Shown piece after piece: positions 37,773 to 46,840 of a stretch of 64,000 nt of DNA. Where the stretch lies: contig NZ_CALPBZ010000003.1 in assembly GCF_943181415.1 (NCBI RefSeq), positions 186,001 through 250,000 on the forward strand, in the 5' to 3' direction. Within the stretch, counting starts at the first letter, position 1; each line of letters opens with the position of its first letter. A program made the translations under genes and the position numbers. The notes under the pieces were generated by a model that saw nothing but the letters and a program-made list of their open reading frames with translations, had not been told where the DNA came from and did not search any database. The DNA is from Microbacterium sp. Marseille-Q6648 (GTDB taxonomy: Bacteria > Actinomycetota > Actinomycetes > Actinomycetales > Microbacteriaceae).

Positions 37773-37793
37773 CCCGATCCCCCGGGGGCGTGC

Positions 37794-37799
37794 CAGGAT
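37794..37799 (+). promoter_or_regulatory. -10 box CAGGAT, leaderless start of the Fpg gene
   Basis: CAGGAT ends 6 bases before the ATG. The first base departs from consensus, so confidence is modest. Confidence 0.35.
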
Positions 37800-37805
37800 G
37801 GGCGC

Positions 37806-38666
37806 ATGCCCGAGATGCCCGAGGTGCAGGGGCTCGTGGACTTCCTCCGCGAGCGGGTGACCGGTGTGCGGATCGAGCGCATCACGGTGGCGAACATCGC
37901 GGCGCTCAAGACGTACGATCCGCCGACGACCGCCCTCCATGACGCCGAGGTGACCGGCGCGCAGCGGCACGGCAAGTTCGTCGATCTCGCCACGGGCTCG
38001 GGACACCTCGTGTTCCACCTCGCCAAGGCCGGGTGGCTGCGGTGGTACGACGAGCTGCCGAAGACCGTCATCCGCCCCGGGAAGACGCCCATCGCGCTCC
38101 GCGTCGCGCTCGCCGACGGCGCGGGGTTCGACCTGACCGAGGCCGGCACCAAGAAGTCCCTCGCGGTCTACGTGGTGCGCGAGCCCGGTGACGTCCCCGG
38201 CATCGCCCGCCTCGGTCCCGACCCGTTGGATCCCGACTTCGACCGCGACACCCTCGCCGGTCTCATCGCCGGCCGCCGCACGCAGATCAAAGGGGTGCTG
38301 CGCGACCAGTCCGTGATCGCCGGCGTCGGCAACGCCTACAGCGACGAGATCCTGCACGTGGCGAAGATGTCGCCGTACGCGCTGGCCGCGACGCTCGACG
38401 ACGCCGACATCGACCGGCTCCACATCGCGTTGACCGACACTCTGGCGGATGCCGTCGCCACGGCGTCCGGCAAGCCGCCGGCCGACCTCAAGGACGCCAA
38501 GCGCCGCGGGATGCGCGTGCACGGCCGACGCGGCGAAGCGTGCCCGGTGTGCGGCGACGAGGTGCGGAGCGTGTTCTTCGCCGACAACTCGCTGGAGTAC
38601 TGCGCGACGTGTCAGACGGGTGGCAAGATCCTCGCCGACCGCCGACTGTCGCGCCTGCTCAAGTGA
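37806..38666 (+). CDS. Fpg/Nei-family DNA glycosylase
   Basis: This enzyme excises oxidised bases from DNA and cuts the resulting abasic site. The 286 residues begin MPEMPEVQ; after Met removal Pro2 and Glu3 are the catalytic pair. QRHGKFVDL holds the conserved Lys, VGNAYSDEILH the helix-two-turn-helix region, and CPVCGD...YCATCQTGGK the C-terminal zinc finger. Both Met1 and Met4 are followed by Pro-Glu; Met1 is preferred because it matches the family start and sits 6 bases after a -10 box. Whether it prefers 8-oxoguanine (Fpg) or oxidised pyrimidines (Nei) cannot be decided here. Confidence 0.9.
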   Translation: MPEMPEVQGLVDFLRERVTGVRIERITVANIAALKTYDPPTTALHDAEVTGAQRHGKFVDLATGSGHLVFHLAKAGWLRWYDELPKTVIRPGKTPIALRVALADGAGFDLTEAGTKKSLAVYVVREPGDVPGIARLGPDPLDPDFDRDTLAGLIAGRRTQIKGVLRDQSVIAGVGNAYSDEILHVAKMSPYALAATLDDADIDRLHIALTDTLADAVATASGKPPADLKDAKRRGMRVHGRRGEACPVCGDEVRSVFFADNSLEYCATCQTGGKILADRRLSRLLK

Positions 38667-38678
38667 GGACCGGCGGCG

Positions 38679-40220
38679 TCAGGGCCCGGTGGTGCCCATG
38701 AGCGTCCGGGCGTCGTCGTCGACCCAGTCGAGGGACTTCGTGACCGCCTTCTTCCACATGCGGTAGCGCCGCGCGCGCTCTTCCTCCTCCATCCGCGGCT
38801 CGAACCGGGCGTCCTCGCGCCAGTGCGCGCGCAGTTCGTCGAGGCTCCCCCACACGCCCGTGGCGAGACCGGCGGCGTACGCCGCTCCCAGCGCCGTCGT
38901 CTCGACGACGGTCGGGCGCACCACGGGGATGCCGAGGATGTCGGCCTGGAACTGCATGAGCATGTCGTTGCGGGTCATGCCGCCGTCCACGCGCAGCTCG
39001 GCCAGCTGCTGCCCGCTGTCGGCGATCACGGCCTCGATCACGTCACGGGTCTGGAATGCCGCCGACTCCAGCGCCGCGCGGGCGATGTGCCCCTTGTTGA
39101 CGTAGCGGGTGAGCCCCACCAGCGCGCCACGGGCGTCCGGGCGCCAGTACGGGGCGAACAGACCGGAGAAGGCCGGGACGAAGTACGCCCCGCCGTTGTC
39201 GTCGACGGTGCCGGCGAGGCTCTCGACGTCTTCGGAGCGCTGGATGATGCCGAGATTGTCGCGCAGCCACTGCACGAGCGAACCCGTCACGGCGATCGAG
39301 CCCTCCAGGGCGTAATGCGCCGGCTCGTCGCCGATCCGGTACGCCACGGTCGTGATGAGCCCGCGCTCGGAGCGCACGATCTCGGTGCCGGTCCCCACGA
39401 GCAGGAAGTTGCCGGTCCCGTAGGTGTTCTTCGACTCGCCCGCGTCGAACGCAGCCTGCCCGAAGGTGGCCGCCTGCTGGTCGCCGAGGATCCCCGCGAT
39501 GGGCACGCCGGTGGCGACGCCGGGCAGCAGCGTCTCGCCGAGCACGGCGCTGGACGAGCGGATCTCGGGCATCATCGCGCGCGGGATCCCCCACACCTCG
39601 AGCAGGTCGTCGGCCCAGTCCAGCGTGGTGAGGTCCATCAGCAGGGTGCGGCTGGCGTTGGTGACGTCGGTGATGTGGATGCCGCCCCGCCGGCCTCCGG
39701 TGAGGTTCCACACGATCCACGTGTCGGGGGTGCCGAAGAGCAGGTCGCCGCGCTCGGCCGCCGCGCGCGCCCCCGGGACGTGGTCGAGGATCCAGGCGAT
39801 CTTCGACGCGGAGAAGTAGGTGGCCAGCGGCAGACCGGTGCGCGCGGCGAAGCGGAACGTGCCCTGCTCCCCCGAGGCGAGCTCGTCGATCCGAGGCTGC
39901 GTTCGGGTGTCCTGCCATACGAGGGCGTTGTGCACGGGGCGTCCGGTGGTGCGATCCCACACGATGGCGGTCTCGCGCTGATTGGTCACGCCGATCCCCG
40001 CGAGGTCGGCCGCGGCGATGTCCGCCCGGTCCAGCGCCGCCGAGACCACCCATTCGGTGTTGGTCCAGATCTCGACCGGATCGTGCTCCACCCATCCGGC
40101 GCGCGGCATGATCTGCTCGTGCTCCCGCTGCGCCGTCGCACGGGGGACGCCGTGGTCGTCGAACACGATCGCTCGCGTCGAGGTGGTCCCCTGGTCGATG
40201 GCCATCACGTGCCCGGGCAC
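38679..40220 (-). CDS. glpK: Glycerol kinase
   Basis: This kinase phosphorylates glycerol to glycerol-3-phosphate. The 513 residues contain the ATP loop [49 protein letters not shown] and [13 protein letters not shown], all family hallmarks. The GTG start is supported by GGAAGGAGA about 6 bases upstream; the frame continues open above it without similarity. It lies 69 bases downstream of glpD on the same strand and probably shares its transcript. No glycerol facilitator gene is in the window. Confidence 0.96.
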   Translation of the reverse strand: MPGHVMAIDQGTTSTRAIVFDDHGVPRATAQREHEQIMPRAGWVEHDPVEIWTNTEWVVSAALDRADIAAADLAGIGVTNQRETAIVWDRTTGRPVHNALVWQDTRTQPRIDELASGEQGTFRFAARTGLPLATYFSASKIAWILDHVPGARAAAERGDLLFGTPDTWIVWNLTGGRRGGIHITDVTNASRTLLMDLTTLDWADDLLEVWGIPRAMMPEIRSSSAVLGETLLPGVATGVPIAGILGDQQAATFGQAAFDAGESKNTYGTGNFLLVGTGTEIVRSERGLITTVAYRIGDEPAHYALEGSIAVTGSLVQWLRDNLGIIQRSEDVESLAGTVDDNGGAYFVPAFSGLFAPYWRPDARGALVGLTRYVNKGHIARAALESAAFQTRDVIEAVIADSGQQLAELRVDGGMTRNDMLMQFQADILGIPVVRPTVVETTALGAAYAAGLATGVWGSLDELRAHWREDARFEPRMEEEERARRYRMWKKAVTKSLDWVDDDARTLMGTTGP

Positions 40221-40289
40221 GGCGTCTCCTTCCCGACGGCGGCTGCGCGCGTCGTGGTCGGCCCGCGGCGTCACGGGCTGCGGGTGGGG

Positions 40290-42008
40290 TCAGGCTATCG
40301 CGGTCGCCGCGGAACCCCACGAGGGGTCGGCCGCGTGTACGCGCTGCAGCGCCCGCGCCACCTCGGTGCTGCGCGCGGCGGCATCCCACCCCATCGTCTC
40401 GGCGACGACGTCGGCGATCTCGGCGACGGTCGCCTCGGTCGCCGCTCCCGTGAAGGCGATACTGGTGCGGCGCAGCAGCAGGTCATCGAGGTGCACGACG
40501 TCCTCGTCGCCGGCGAGGTACGCCAGTTCGGCGGTGCTGTAGTCCGGCAGCGTCGACAGCGGCGCGTCGTCGGGGTCGTCGGCGAGCGCGCGGATGAGGG
40601 ACTCGGCGTGGGTGCCGTACCGGTCAAGCAGCACGGCCGCACGCTCGCGGCCGACATCGGACGAATGCACGCTCAGCCACCGCTCCCGGCCGCGGTCGGT
40701 GACGGGATAGCCGCGGCCGCCTCCGATCGGCACGCCTCGGGTGGTGCGGGCGCGGGGGCGACCGAGCAGCTCGAGAGCCCGATCGGCGAGGCTCTCAGCC
40801 GACGCGCGGAAGGTCGTCCACTTGCCGCCGACGAGACTCAGCACCGGCACGCCCGACCCGCCGAGCGTCGCGGACTCGATGCGGTAGTCGCGAGAGACGA
40901 AACCGGGAGCTACGTCGTCGTGCCCCGGCAGCGGCCGCACTCCCGAGAATCGGTAGACGATCTGCGAGCGGTCCACCGGAATCCCCGGCAGGACGTGCCC
41001 GATGAGGTCGATGAAGTAGTCGACCTCGGCCTCGGTGCACACGATCGGGTCGGCCATGTCGTGGGGCAGGTCGGTGGTGCCCACGAGCACGCGCCCCTTG
41101 AGGGGGTAGATGAGGACGATGCGGCCGTCCTTGTGCTCGAAGAACAGTTCACGCCCCGCCGTCGCCGCCAGCAGCTCGGGGTGATCGAGCACGATGTGCG
41201 AGCCCTTGGTGCCCCCCATGAAGCGGGTGGGCGCCCCGAGGGCGCGATTGGTGACATCGGTCCACGGGCCCGAGGCGTTGATGACGACGGATGCCGCGAA
41301 CGGCACCCGCGCGCCCGTCACGGTGTCTTCGAGGACGACGCTCCCGTCCTCCCCTGCGACGGCCGCGGTGTAGTTGGCGGCGCGGGCGCGGTCTCCCCCG
41401 GCGGCGCGCGCGTCGCGGACCAGGTCGATCGCCAGGCGCTCCGGGTCGTGCAGCGAGGCGTCCCAGTAGGTGGCGGTGTACTTCACGCCGGGGTTCAGCG
41501 CCGGAAGCTCCTGCAGCGACCGGCGGCGACCGTGGAACGAGTGGCGCGGTACACGCCCGCCCCCGCGCGAGAACGCGTCGTAGATCACCAGGCCGATCTT
41601 GATGAGGACCGCCCCGCGCTCGCGGCGCGCGCCCTTGCCGTGGCGGAGGAACCGCAGCGGGGCGCTGAGGATCCCCGAGAAGGTCGTGTAGATCGGGATG
41701 GTCGTCCGCAGCGGCCGGACGTAGTGGGCCGCGGTGCGCAGCAGCGCGTTGCGCTCGCTGACCGCCTCGGCCACGAGTCGGAACTCGCCGTTCTCGAGAT
41801 AGCGGATGCCGCCGTGGATCATGTGCGATGAGGCGGCCGAGGCACCCGAGACGAAGTCGTCGCGCTCGACGAGGACGACGTCCACGCCCTGGAGCGCGAG
41901 GTCGCGGAAGGTGGCGATGCCGTTGATCCCGCCGCCGATGATGAGCACGTCGGCGTGCGGGCGGTCGAAGACGGCGCGGGAGGCGCGGGCGTTGCTCGTG
42001 CGGGGCAT
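40290..42008 (-). CDS. glpD: Aerobic glycerol-3-phosphate dehydrogenase
   Basis: This membrane-associated flavoprotein oxidises glycerol-3-phosphate to dihydroxyacetone phosphate and feeds electrons to quinone. The 572 residues have the FAD motif IIGGGINGIATFRDLALQG near residue 24, SSHMIHGGIRYLE, and the C-terminal DAO_C domain. The frame is open far upstream; MPRTSNARAS is chosen because the FAD motif follows shortly and GAAAGG lies before it. It diverges from a SorC-type regulator across an 87-base gap holding two palindromes. Confidence 0.94.
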   Translation of the reverse strand: MPRTSNARASRAVFDRPHADVLIIGGGINGIATFRDLALQGVDVVLVERDDFVSGASAASSHMIHGGIRYLENGEFRLVAEAVSERNALLRTAAHYVRPLRTTIPIYTTFSGILSAPLRFLRHGKGARRERGAVLIKIGLVIYDAFSRGGGRVPRHSFHGRRRSLQELPALNPGVKYTATYWDASLHDPERLAIDLVRDARAAGGDRARAANYTAAVAGEDGSVVLEDTVTGARVPFAASVVINASGPWTDVTNRALGAPTRFMGGTKGSHIVLDHPELLAATAGRELFFEHKDGRIVLIYPLKGRVLVGTTDLPHDMADPIVCTEAEVDYFIDLIGHVLPGIPVDRSQIVYRFSGVRPLPGHDDVAPGFVSRDYRIESATLGGSGVPVLSLVGGKWTTFRASAESLADRALELLGRPRARTTRGVPIGGGRGYPVTDRGRERWLSVHSSDVGRERAAVLLDRYGTHAESLIRALADDPDDAPLSTLPDYSTAELAYLAGDEDVVHLDDLLLRRTSIAFTGAATEATVAEIADVVAETMGWDAAARSTEVARALQRVHAADPSWGSAATAIA

Positions 42009-42036
42009 CTCGGGGCCTTTCGGTTCGCGACTGCCC

Positions 42037-42052
42037 CATTCTCTCAAGAATG
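42037..42052. promoter_or_regulatory. Palindrome CATTCTCTCAAGAATG in the glpD/regulator gap
   Basis: Perfect 6-4-6 inverted repeat lying between glpD and the divergent SorC-type regulator, 28 bases upstream of the glpD start. It could be an operator or the start of the glpD leader. Confidence 0.45.
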
Positions 42053-42071
42053 ACCGTTGTTGCAGGCCATC

Positions 42072-42085
42072 TGCACAAACGTGCA
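42072..42085. promoter_or_regulatory. Palindrome TGCACAAACGTGCA, candidate SorC-type operator
   Basis: Perfect 5-4-5 inverted repeat, with two further TGCA cores nearby at 42061 and 42072. It overlaps the -10 region of the regulator gene, so binding there would allow autoregulation. Confidence 0.45.
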
Positions 42086-42089
42086 GACT
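42084..42089 (+). promoter_or_regulatory. -10 box CAGACT, leaderless start of the SorC-type regulator
   Basis: CAGACT ends 6 bases before the GTG of the regulator and overlaps the candidate operator. Confidence 0.4.
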
Positions 42090-42095
42090 AGGCAC

Positions 42096-43067
42096 GTGCC
42101 CGACGCCCGTGATGAACAGCAGTTGCAGCGCGCCTTCACCGCGGCGCACCTCTACTACATCCAGAACCGCACGATGGAAGCCGTCGCGCACGAGCTGGCG
42201 ACCTCGCGCTCGACGGTGTCGCGTCTGCTGGCGCTGGCCCGCTCCGCCGGCATCGTCGACATCCGCATCACCTCTCCGCGCGAGGCGCCGGCGCAGCTCG
42301 AGGCGCGGTTGAGCGAGGTCTACGACATCCGCGCCTTCGTCGTCCCCGTCGCCGGCGACCTCAGCGAAGAAGAGCGCCAGGAGCGCGTCGCGATCGCGGC
42401 CGCCCACACCCTCAACGACATGATCGGCCCGGGGATGACCGTCGGCGTGGCGTGGGGCTCGACGGTGGCGGCACTCAGCCGGCATCTGGTCCCCCGCCAC
42501 GCCCCCGACACGGTCTTCGTCCAGCTGAACGGCTCGGGGAACACCCGCGCCGCAGGGCTGGTGTACGCCACCGAGATCCTCCACCGCTTCGGCGCGGCCT
42601 ACGGCGGGGCGGTGGAGCAGTTCCCTGTGCCGGCGTTCTTCGACGACCCGGCCACGCGTCTGGCGATGTGGCGCGAGCGCAGCACGCGCCGCATCCTCGA
42701 CCTCCAGGCGCGCATGGATCTGGTCGTCTTCAGCGTGGGATCGGCGGGGGCGCCCGTGCCGAGCCACGTCTACTCCGGCGGATACCTCGAGGCCGCCGAC
42801 ATCGAGGCCCTCCGCCGCGACCGCGTGGTCGGCGACGTCGCCACCGTGTTCTTCCGTGCCGACGGCTCGAGCGAGGGCATCGCCCTCAACGAGCGCGCGA
42901 CGGGACCCCGCTTGGCCGACCTCCGTCGCGTCCAGACCCGCATGTGCGTGGTGTCGGGGGTCTCGAAGCTCGCGAGTCTGCGCGGAGCGCTCGCGGCAGG
43001 GCTCGTCACCGACCTCGTCATCGACGAGGTCGCCGCGCGCTCCCTCGACCCCGACTCCGCGGAATGA
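42096..43067 (+). CDS. SorC/DeoR-type sugar-phosphate-responsive transcriptional regulator
   Basis: This 323-residue regulator has a helix-turn-helix near residues 18-55 (MEAVAHELATSRSTVSRLLALARSAGIV is cut here to its core: ATSRSTVSRLL). A SorC-type sugar-binding domain follows, with VGVAWGSTVAAL and FVQLNGSG, typical of proteins that sense phosphorylated sugars or polyols. The GTG start is set by the -10 box 6 bases upstream and by the length of the family. It diverges from glpD-glpK, so control by glycerol-3-phosphate or a related phosphate is a reasonable inference; GlpR of the classic DeoR family is a different protein. The FMN riboswitch starts 39 bases after its stop. Confidence 0.85.
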   Translation: MPDARDEQQLQRAFTAAHLYYIQNRTMEAVAHELATSRSTVSRLLALARSAGIVDIRITSPREAPAQLEARLSEVYDIRAFVVPVAGDLSEEERQERVAIAAAHTLNDMIGPGMTVGVAWGSTVAALSRHLVPRHAPDTVFVQLNGSGNTRAAGLVYATEILHRFGAAYGGAVEQFPVPAFFDDPATRLAMWRERSTRRILDLQARMDLVVFSVGSAGAPVPSHVYSGGYLEAADIEALRRDRVVGDVATVFFRADGSSEGIALNERATGPRLADLRRVQTRMCVVSGVSKLASLRGALAAGLVTDLVIDEVAARSLDPDSAE

Positions 43068-43088
43068 AACCCCGACCGGGGCGTTGAG

Positions 43089-43094
43089 TACACT
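43089..43094 (+). promoter_or_regulatory. -10 box TACACT of the riboflavin operon
   Basis: TACACT places the transcription start near 43101, just before the first paired base of the riboswitch. No good -35 is visible. Confidence 0.45.
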
Positions 43095-43105
43095 CGGAGC
43101 AACAA

Positions 43106-43261
43106 CGTGCTCCGGGGTCGGTGTGAATCCGAACCGGCGGTGACAGTCCGCGAGCGGTGGCCGTGCATCCCTGGGATGCCGCCACCGCCGATCCGGTGGA
43201 AATCCGGAACCGACGGTGATGCGACGGAAGATCGTCGCTAGTCCGGATGGGAGGCAGCACG
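43106..43261 (+). promoter_or_regulatory. FMN riboswitch (RFN element)
   Basis: The conserved RFN blocks are all present in order: GGGGTCGGTGTGAATCC, GAACCGGCGGTGACAGTCC, GGTGGAAATCCGGAACCGAC, and AGTCCGGATGGGAGGCAGCA. The closing P1 helix pairs CGTGCT (43106-43111) with AGCACG (43256-43261). It precedes ribD by 78 bases. FMN binding should lower expression of the riboflavin operon. Confidence 0.96.
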
Positions 43262-43339
43262 GGCGGCGCCGCGCGCGCCGTCGCTGTCCTGCCTGCCCCG
43301 GAGCGCCGATGACGGCTCTCGACAGAGACAGGACGGCAC

Positions 43340-44362
43340 ATGACAGCGAGCGGGATCGAGCGCGATGCGATGCATCGTGCCCTCGCGCTCGCCGCGCGGG
43401 GCCCCCGCGGCGTCAACCCCCAGGTCGGTGCGGTGATCCTGGCACCCGACGGCACGGTCCTCGCCGAGGGCTGGCACCGCGGCGCGGGCACCCCGCACGC
43501 CGAGGTCGACGCCCTCTCCCGGCTCGCCCCCGGCGGGGCGCGCGGGGCCACCGCCGTGGTGACGCTGGAGCCCTGCAATCACACCGGACGCACCGGCCCG
43601 TGCTCCGAGGCGCTCATCGCCGCCGGTGTCGCGCGCGTCGTGTACGCCGCCTCCGACCCGGGCCCGCACTCCGCCGGTGGAGCGGAGCGCCTGCGCGCGG
43701 CCGGCGTCGACGTCGACGCCGGCGTCCGCGCCGAAGACGCCGAGCAGCTCATCGCGTCCTGGTTGACGGTGCAGCGCCTGGGCCGGCCCCACGTCACCGT
43801 GAAGTGGGCGCAGAGCCTGGACGGCCGGGCCGCGGCATCCGACGGGTCGAGCCAGTGGATCACCGGGCCCGACGCGCGCGCCGACGTCCACCGCAGACGA
43901 GCCAGTGCGGACGCGATCGTGGCCGGCACGGGCACCGTGCTGGCAGACGATCCCGCCCTCACGGCGCGCGACGACGCCGGCGGGCTCCTGCCCGATCAGC
44001 CCGTCCCCGTGGTGATCGGACGCCGCCCGATCCCCGAGACGGCCGCCGTGCGCCGCCACCCGAAGCCGCTCCGGCAGTTCGACGACCTCAGCACCGCGCT
44101 CGCCGAGCTGGGCGCCCAGGGCGTTCACCGCGTCTTCGTCGAGGGCGGACCCACCCTCGCCAGCGCCTTCCTGCGTGCCGGGCTCGCCGACGAGGTTCTC
44201 GTCTACGTCGCCCCCGTCCTCCTGGGCGGCGATCGCCTCGCCCTCACCGACATCGGGGTCGGCACCATCGGCGAGGCGCTGCGTCTGCAGACGTCCCGCA
44301 TCGACAGACTCGGCGACGACCTCCTCGTCGTCGCGCACCCCTCCCCCGAAGGAGTCCACTGA
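43340..44362 (+). CDS. ribD: Bifunctional diaminohydroxyphosphoribosylaminopyrimidine deaminase / reductase
   Basis: RibD carries out the second and third steps of riboflavin synthesis from GTP: deamination of the pyrimidine ring and reduction of the ribosyl side chain. The 340 residues show the deaminase domain first, with HAEVDAL near residue 53 and EPCNHTGRTGPC for zinc, then the NADPH-dependent reductase domain with KWAQSLDGRAA, ITGPDARADVHRRRA and VEGGPTLASAFL. It is the first gene after the FMN riboswitch. Its stop shares bases with the ribE ATG. Confidence 0.96.
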   Translation: MTASGIERDAMHRALALAARGPRGVNPQVGAVILAPDGTVLAEGWHRGAGTPHAEVDALSRLAPGGARGATAVVTLEPCNHTGRTGPCSEALIAAGVARVVYAASDPGPHSAGGAERLRAAGVDVDAGVRAEDAEQLIASWLTVQRLGRPHVTVKWAQSLDGRAAASDGSSQWITGPDARADVHRRRASADAIVAGTGTVLADDPALTARDDAGGLLPDQPVPVVIGRRPIPETAAVRRHPKPLRQFDDLSTALAELGAQGVHRVFVEGGPTLASAFLRAGLADEVLVYVAPVLLGGDRLALTDIGVGTIGEALRLQTSRIDRLGDDLLVVAHPSPEGVH

Positions 44363-45006
44363 TGTTCACCGGAATCGTCGAAGAGATCGGCGAGATCACC
44401 GAGGTCGCCGCCGCCGGAGACGGTGTGCGGGTGACCGTCCGCGCACCCAGGGCGGTGTCGGATGCCGCACACGGCGACTCGATCGCCGTCAGCGGCGTGT
44501 GCCTCACCGTCGTCGACCGCGGGGACGACTGGTTCGCGGCGGACGTCATGCGCCAGACGCTCGACATGTCCACGCTGGCCGGCGTCGCGCCGGGCCGTGC
44601 GGTGAACCTGGAGCGGGCCACCGTCGCCCACGGACGGCTCGGCGGGCACATCGTGCAGGGGCACATCGACGGCACCGGCGAGGTGCTCGAGGTCCGCCCC
44701 GGCGTGCAGTGGCGCGTCGTGCGCGTCGGCCTGCCGGCATCCCTCGCCCCGCTCGTCGTCGACAAGGGCTCGATCGCGGTGGACGGCGTCTCGCTGACGG
44801 TCAGCGCCGTGAGCGCCGCCGACGCCGCCGGCCACTGGTTCGAGGTCTCGCTCATCCCCGAGACGCTCGAGGCCACCACCCTCGGCGCCCGCGCCGTCGG
44901 CGACCGCGTGAACCTCGAGACCGACATCCTGGCGCGCCACGTGCAGCGTCTGCTCGCCTTCCCCCCGACGGCCGTCGCCGTCCCGACCGAAGGAGGCTCG
45001 CGGTGA
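44362..45006 (+). CDS. ribE: Riboflavin synthase alpha subunit
   Basis: This enzyme disproportionates two molecules of dimethylribityllumazine to riboflavin. The 214 residues form two similar lumazine-binding barrels, about 1-97 and 98-195. MFTGIVEEIGEI is the invariant N terminus; VSGVCLTV in the first half is matched by VDGVSLTV in the second. The start overlaps the ribD stop and the stop overlaps the ribBA start, so the operon is translationally coupled. Confidence 0.96.
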   Translation: MFTGIVEEIGEITEVAAAGDGVRVTVRAPRAVSDAAHGDSIAVSGVCLTVVDRGDDWFAADVMRQTLDMSTLAGVAPGRAVNLERATVAHGRLGGHIVQGHIDGTGEVLEVRPGVQWRVVRVGLPASLAPLVVDKGSIAVDGVSLTVSAVSAADAAGHWFEVSLIPETLEATTLGARAVGDRVNLETDILARHVQRLLAFPPTAVAVPTEGGSR

Positions 45007-46343
45007 GCCTGTCCCCCATTCCCGAGGCCCTCGAGGCGCTGCGCGCCGGACGCCCCGTCATCGTCGCCGACGATGAGAACCGCGAGAACGAGGGCGACGT
45101 CGTCCTCTCGGCCGCCCTCGCGACCCCCGAGTGGGTGGCGTGGACCGTGCGCTGGTCGAGCGGCTTCATCTGCGCCCCCATGCCCGCCGAGTGGGCGGAC
45201 CGCCTCGACCTTCCGCCGATGGTCGAGGTGAACGAGGACGCGCGCGGCACCGCCTACACCGTGAGCGTCGACGCCGCCGACCGCGTGAGCACCGGCATCA
45301 GCGCGTCCGATCGCGCCCACACCCTGAACGTGCTGGCCGACCCCGCGTCGGTGCCCACGAGCGTCATCCGCCCGGGGCACATCCTGCCGCTGCGGGCGGT
45401 CGACGGCGGCGTGCGCGAACGCGGTGGCCACACCGAGGCGGCCGTCGAGCTGATGCGTCTGGCGGGGCTCGAGCCCGTGGGCGCGATCGCCGAGGTGGTC
45501 GCCGAGGACGGCTCGATGATGCGCCTGCCCGGGCTCATGGAGCTGGGCGAGCGCGACGGCGTGCCCGTCATCACGATCGAGCAGCTCATCGCGTACCTGC
45601 AGGAGCACCATCCGATCGACGGCGACAGCGCGCGTCCCGCGCACCGCCGCCGCGTGAGCCTGCGCGCCGAGTCACTGGTCCCCACCTCGCACGGCGCCTT
45701 CCGCTTCCTGGCGTACAAGGACCGTGTGACCGGGACCGACCAGCTCGCCGTGGTCTCGGGCGATCTCTCGGATGCAGCCCCCCTGGTGCGCGTGCACTCC
45801 GAGTGCCTCACCGGAGAAGCCTTCGGCTCGCTCAAATGCGAGTGCGGGCCGCAGCTGGACGCCGCTCTCGACACGATCGCCCGCGAGGGCGGTGTGGTCA
45901 TCTACATGCGCGGCCACGAGGGCCGCGGCATCGGCCTCATCAACAAGCTGCGCGCGTACAGCCTGCAGGAGCGCGGGCTCGACACGGTCGACGCCAACCT
46001 CGCCTTGGGGCTCCCCGCCGACGCGCGCGAGTACGCCGCCGCCGCCGGGATCCTCGCCGACCTCGGCATCGAGAAGGTGCGACTGCTCACCAACAACACC
46101 GACAAGGTCGTGCAGCTGACGGCGCTCGGCCTCGAGATCGTCGAGCAGGTGCCGCTCCTGGTGGGGGTCGGCCCGAACAACCACCAGTACCTGGCGACAA
46201 AGCGCGACCGCATGGGGCACGTCCTGCCCGACGCGGACTTCGCCGACGCGGTCGCCCAGATGCATGACAGCAGCGCCCATGACAGCACCGCGCACGGCGG
46301 CAGCGCGCACGACGACACCCCCGGCGAAGGAGCACACCGATGA
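45003..46343 (+). CDS. ribBA: Bifunctional DHBP synthase / GTP cyclohydrolase II
   Basis: This fusion supplies both starting units for riboflavin. The first domain (1-205) makes dihydroxybutanone phosphate from ribulose-5-phosphate; [24 protein letters not shown] and [11 protein letters not shown] are its acidic and catalytic motifs. The second (about 207-405) is GTP cyclohydrolase II with zinc cysteines in [17 protein letters not shown] and the catalytic [11 protein letters not shown]. Unusually, the last ~30 residues form a His/Asp/Ser-rich repeat tail ([18 protein letters not shown]). The GTG start overlaps the ribE stop by 4 bases. Total length is 446 residues. Confidence 0.96.
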   Translation: MSLSPIPEALEALRAGRPVIVADDENRENEGDVVLSAALATPEWVAWTVRWSSGFICAPMPAEWADRLDLPPMVEVNEDARGTAYTVSVDAADRVSTGISASDRAHTLNVLADPASVPTSVIRPGHILPLRAVDGGVRERGGHTEAAVELMRLAGLEPVGAIAEVVAEDGSMMRLPGLMELGERDGVPVITIEQLIAYLQEHHPIDGDSARPAHRRRVSLRAESLVPTSHGAFRFLAYKDRVTGTDQLAVVSGDLSDAAPLVRVHSECLTGEAFGSLKCECGPQLDAALDTIAREGGVVIYMRGHEGRGIGLINKLRAYSLQERGLDTVDANLALGLPADAREYAAAAGILADLGIEKVRLLTNNTDKVVQLTALGLEIVEQVPLLVGVGPNNHQYLATKRDRMGHVLPDADFADAVAQMHDSSAHDSTAHGGSAHDDTPGEGAHR

Positions 46344-46816
46344 GCGGCAAGGGCGTCCCCCAGTCCACCGAGACCGTCGACGGCACGGGCCTCGACGTCG
46401 TGGTGGTGGCCGGCACCTGGCACGAGGTCATCACCGACGGCCTCATCGAGGGTGCCCGCCGTGCGCTCGAGCAGTCGGGGGCGACGTGGCGCCTGGTGCG
46501 GGTGCCGGGCTCGTTCGAGCTGCCCGTCGTCGCGAAGGCGCTGCTGGAGGCCGGCGCGGACGCCGTCGTCGCACTCGGGGTCATCATCCGCGGCGGCACG
46601 CCCCACTTCGAGTTCGTGTCGTCGGCGGCCACCGACGGACTCACACGCGTGGCGCTCGACACCGGCAAGCCCGTCGGCTTCGGCGTGCTGACACTCGACG
46701 ACGAGGCGCAGGGCATCGCGCGTGCGGGCCTTGAGGGCTCCGAGGAGGACAAGGGCTTCGAAGCCGCGGATGCCGCACTGCGCACCGCCGTGCTGCTGAG
46801 GTCCCTGCGTCCCTGA
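46340..46816 (+). CDS. ribH: 6,7-dimethyl-8-ribityllumazine synthase
   Basis: This enzyme joins the pyrimidine and the four-carbon unit into the lumazine precursor of riboflavin and assembles into pentamers or icosahedral shells. The 158 residues contain [27 protein letters not shown], and [17 protein letters not shown] with the catalytic His just before the aromatic residue. GAAGGAG precedes the ATG, which overlaps the ribBA stop by 4 bases. It ends the riboflavin operon. Confidence 0.96.
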   Translation: MSGKGVPQSTETVDGTGLDVVVVAGTWHEVITDGLIEGARRALEQSGATWRLVRVPGSFELPVVAKALLEAGADAVVALGVIIRGGTPHFEFVSSAATDGLTRVALDTGKPVGFGVLTLDDEAQGIARAGLEGSEEDKGFEAADAALRTAVLLRSLRP

Positions 46817-46827
46817 GTCGTGGCGGG

Positions 46828-46833
46828 TAGTCT
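46828..46833 (+). promoter_or_regulatory. -10 box TAGTCT, leaderless start of the small membrane protein
   Basis: TAGTCT followed by 7 bases and the ATG at 46841. It lies only 12 bases after the ribH stop, so the next gene probably has its own promoter. Confidence 0.5.
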
Positions 46834-46840
46834 CTGCACC

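Noticed and set aside
38823-41831. Open frame of 1002 codons opposite glpK and glpD
   Set aside because: Antisense shadow; the minus-strand genes have full family motifs and this frame has none.
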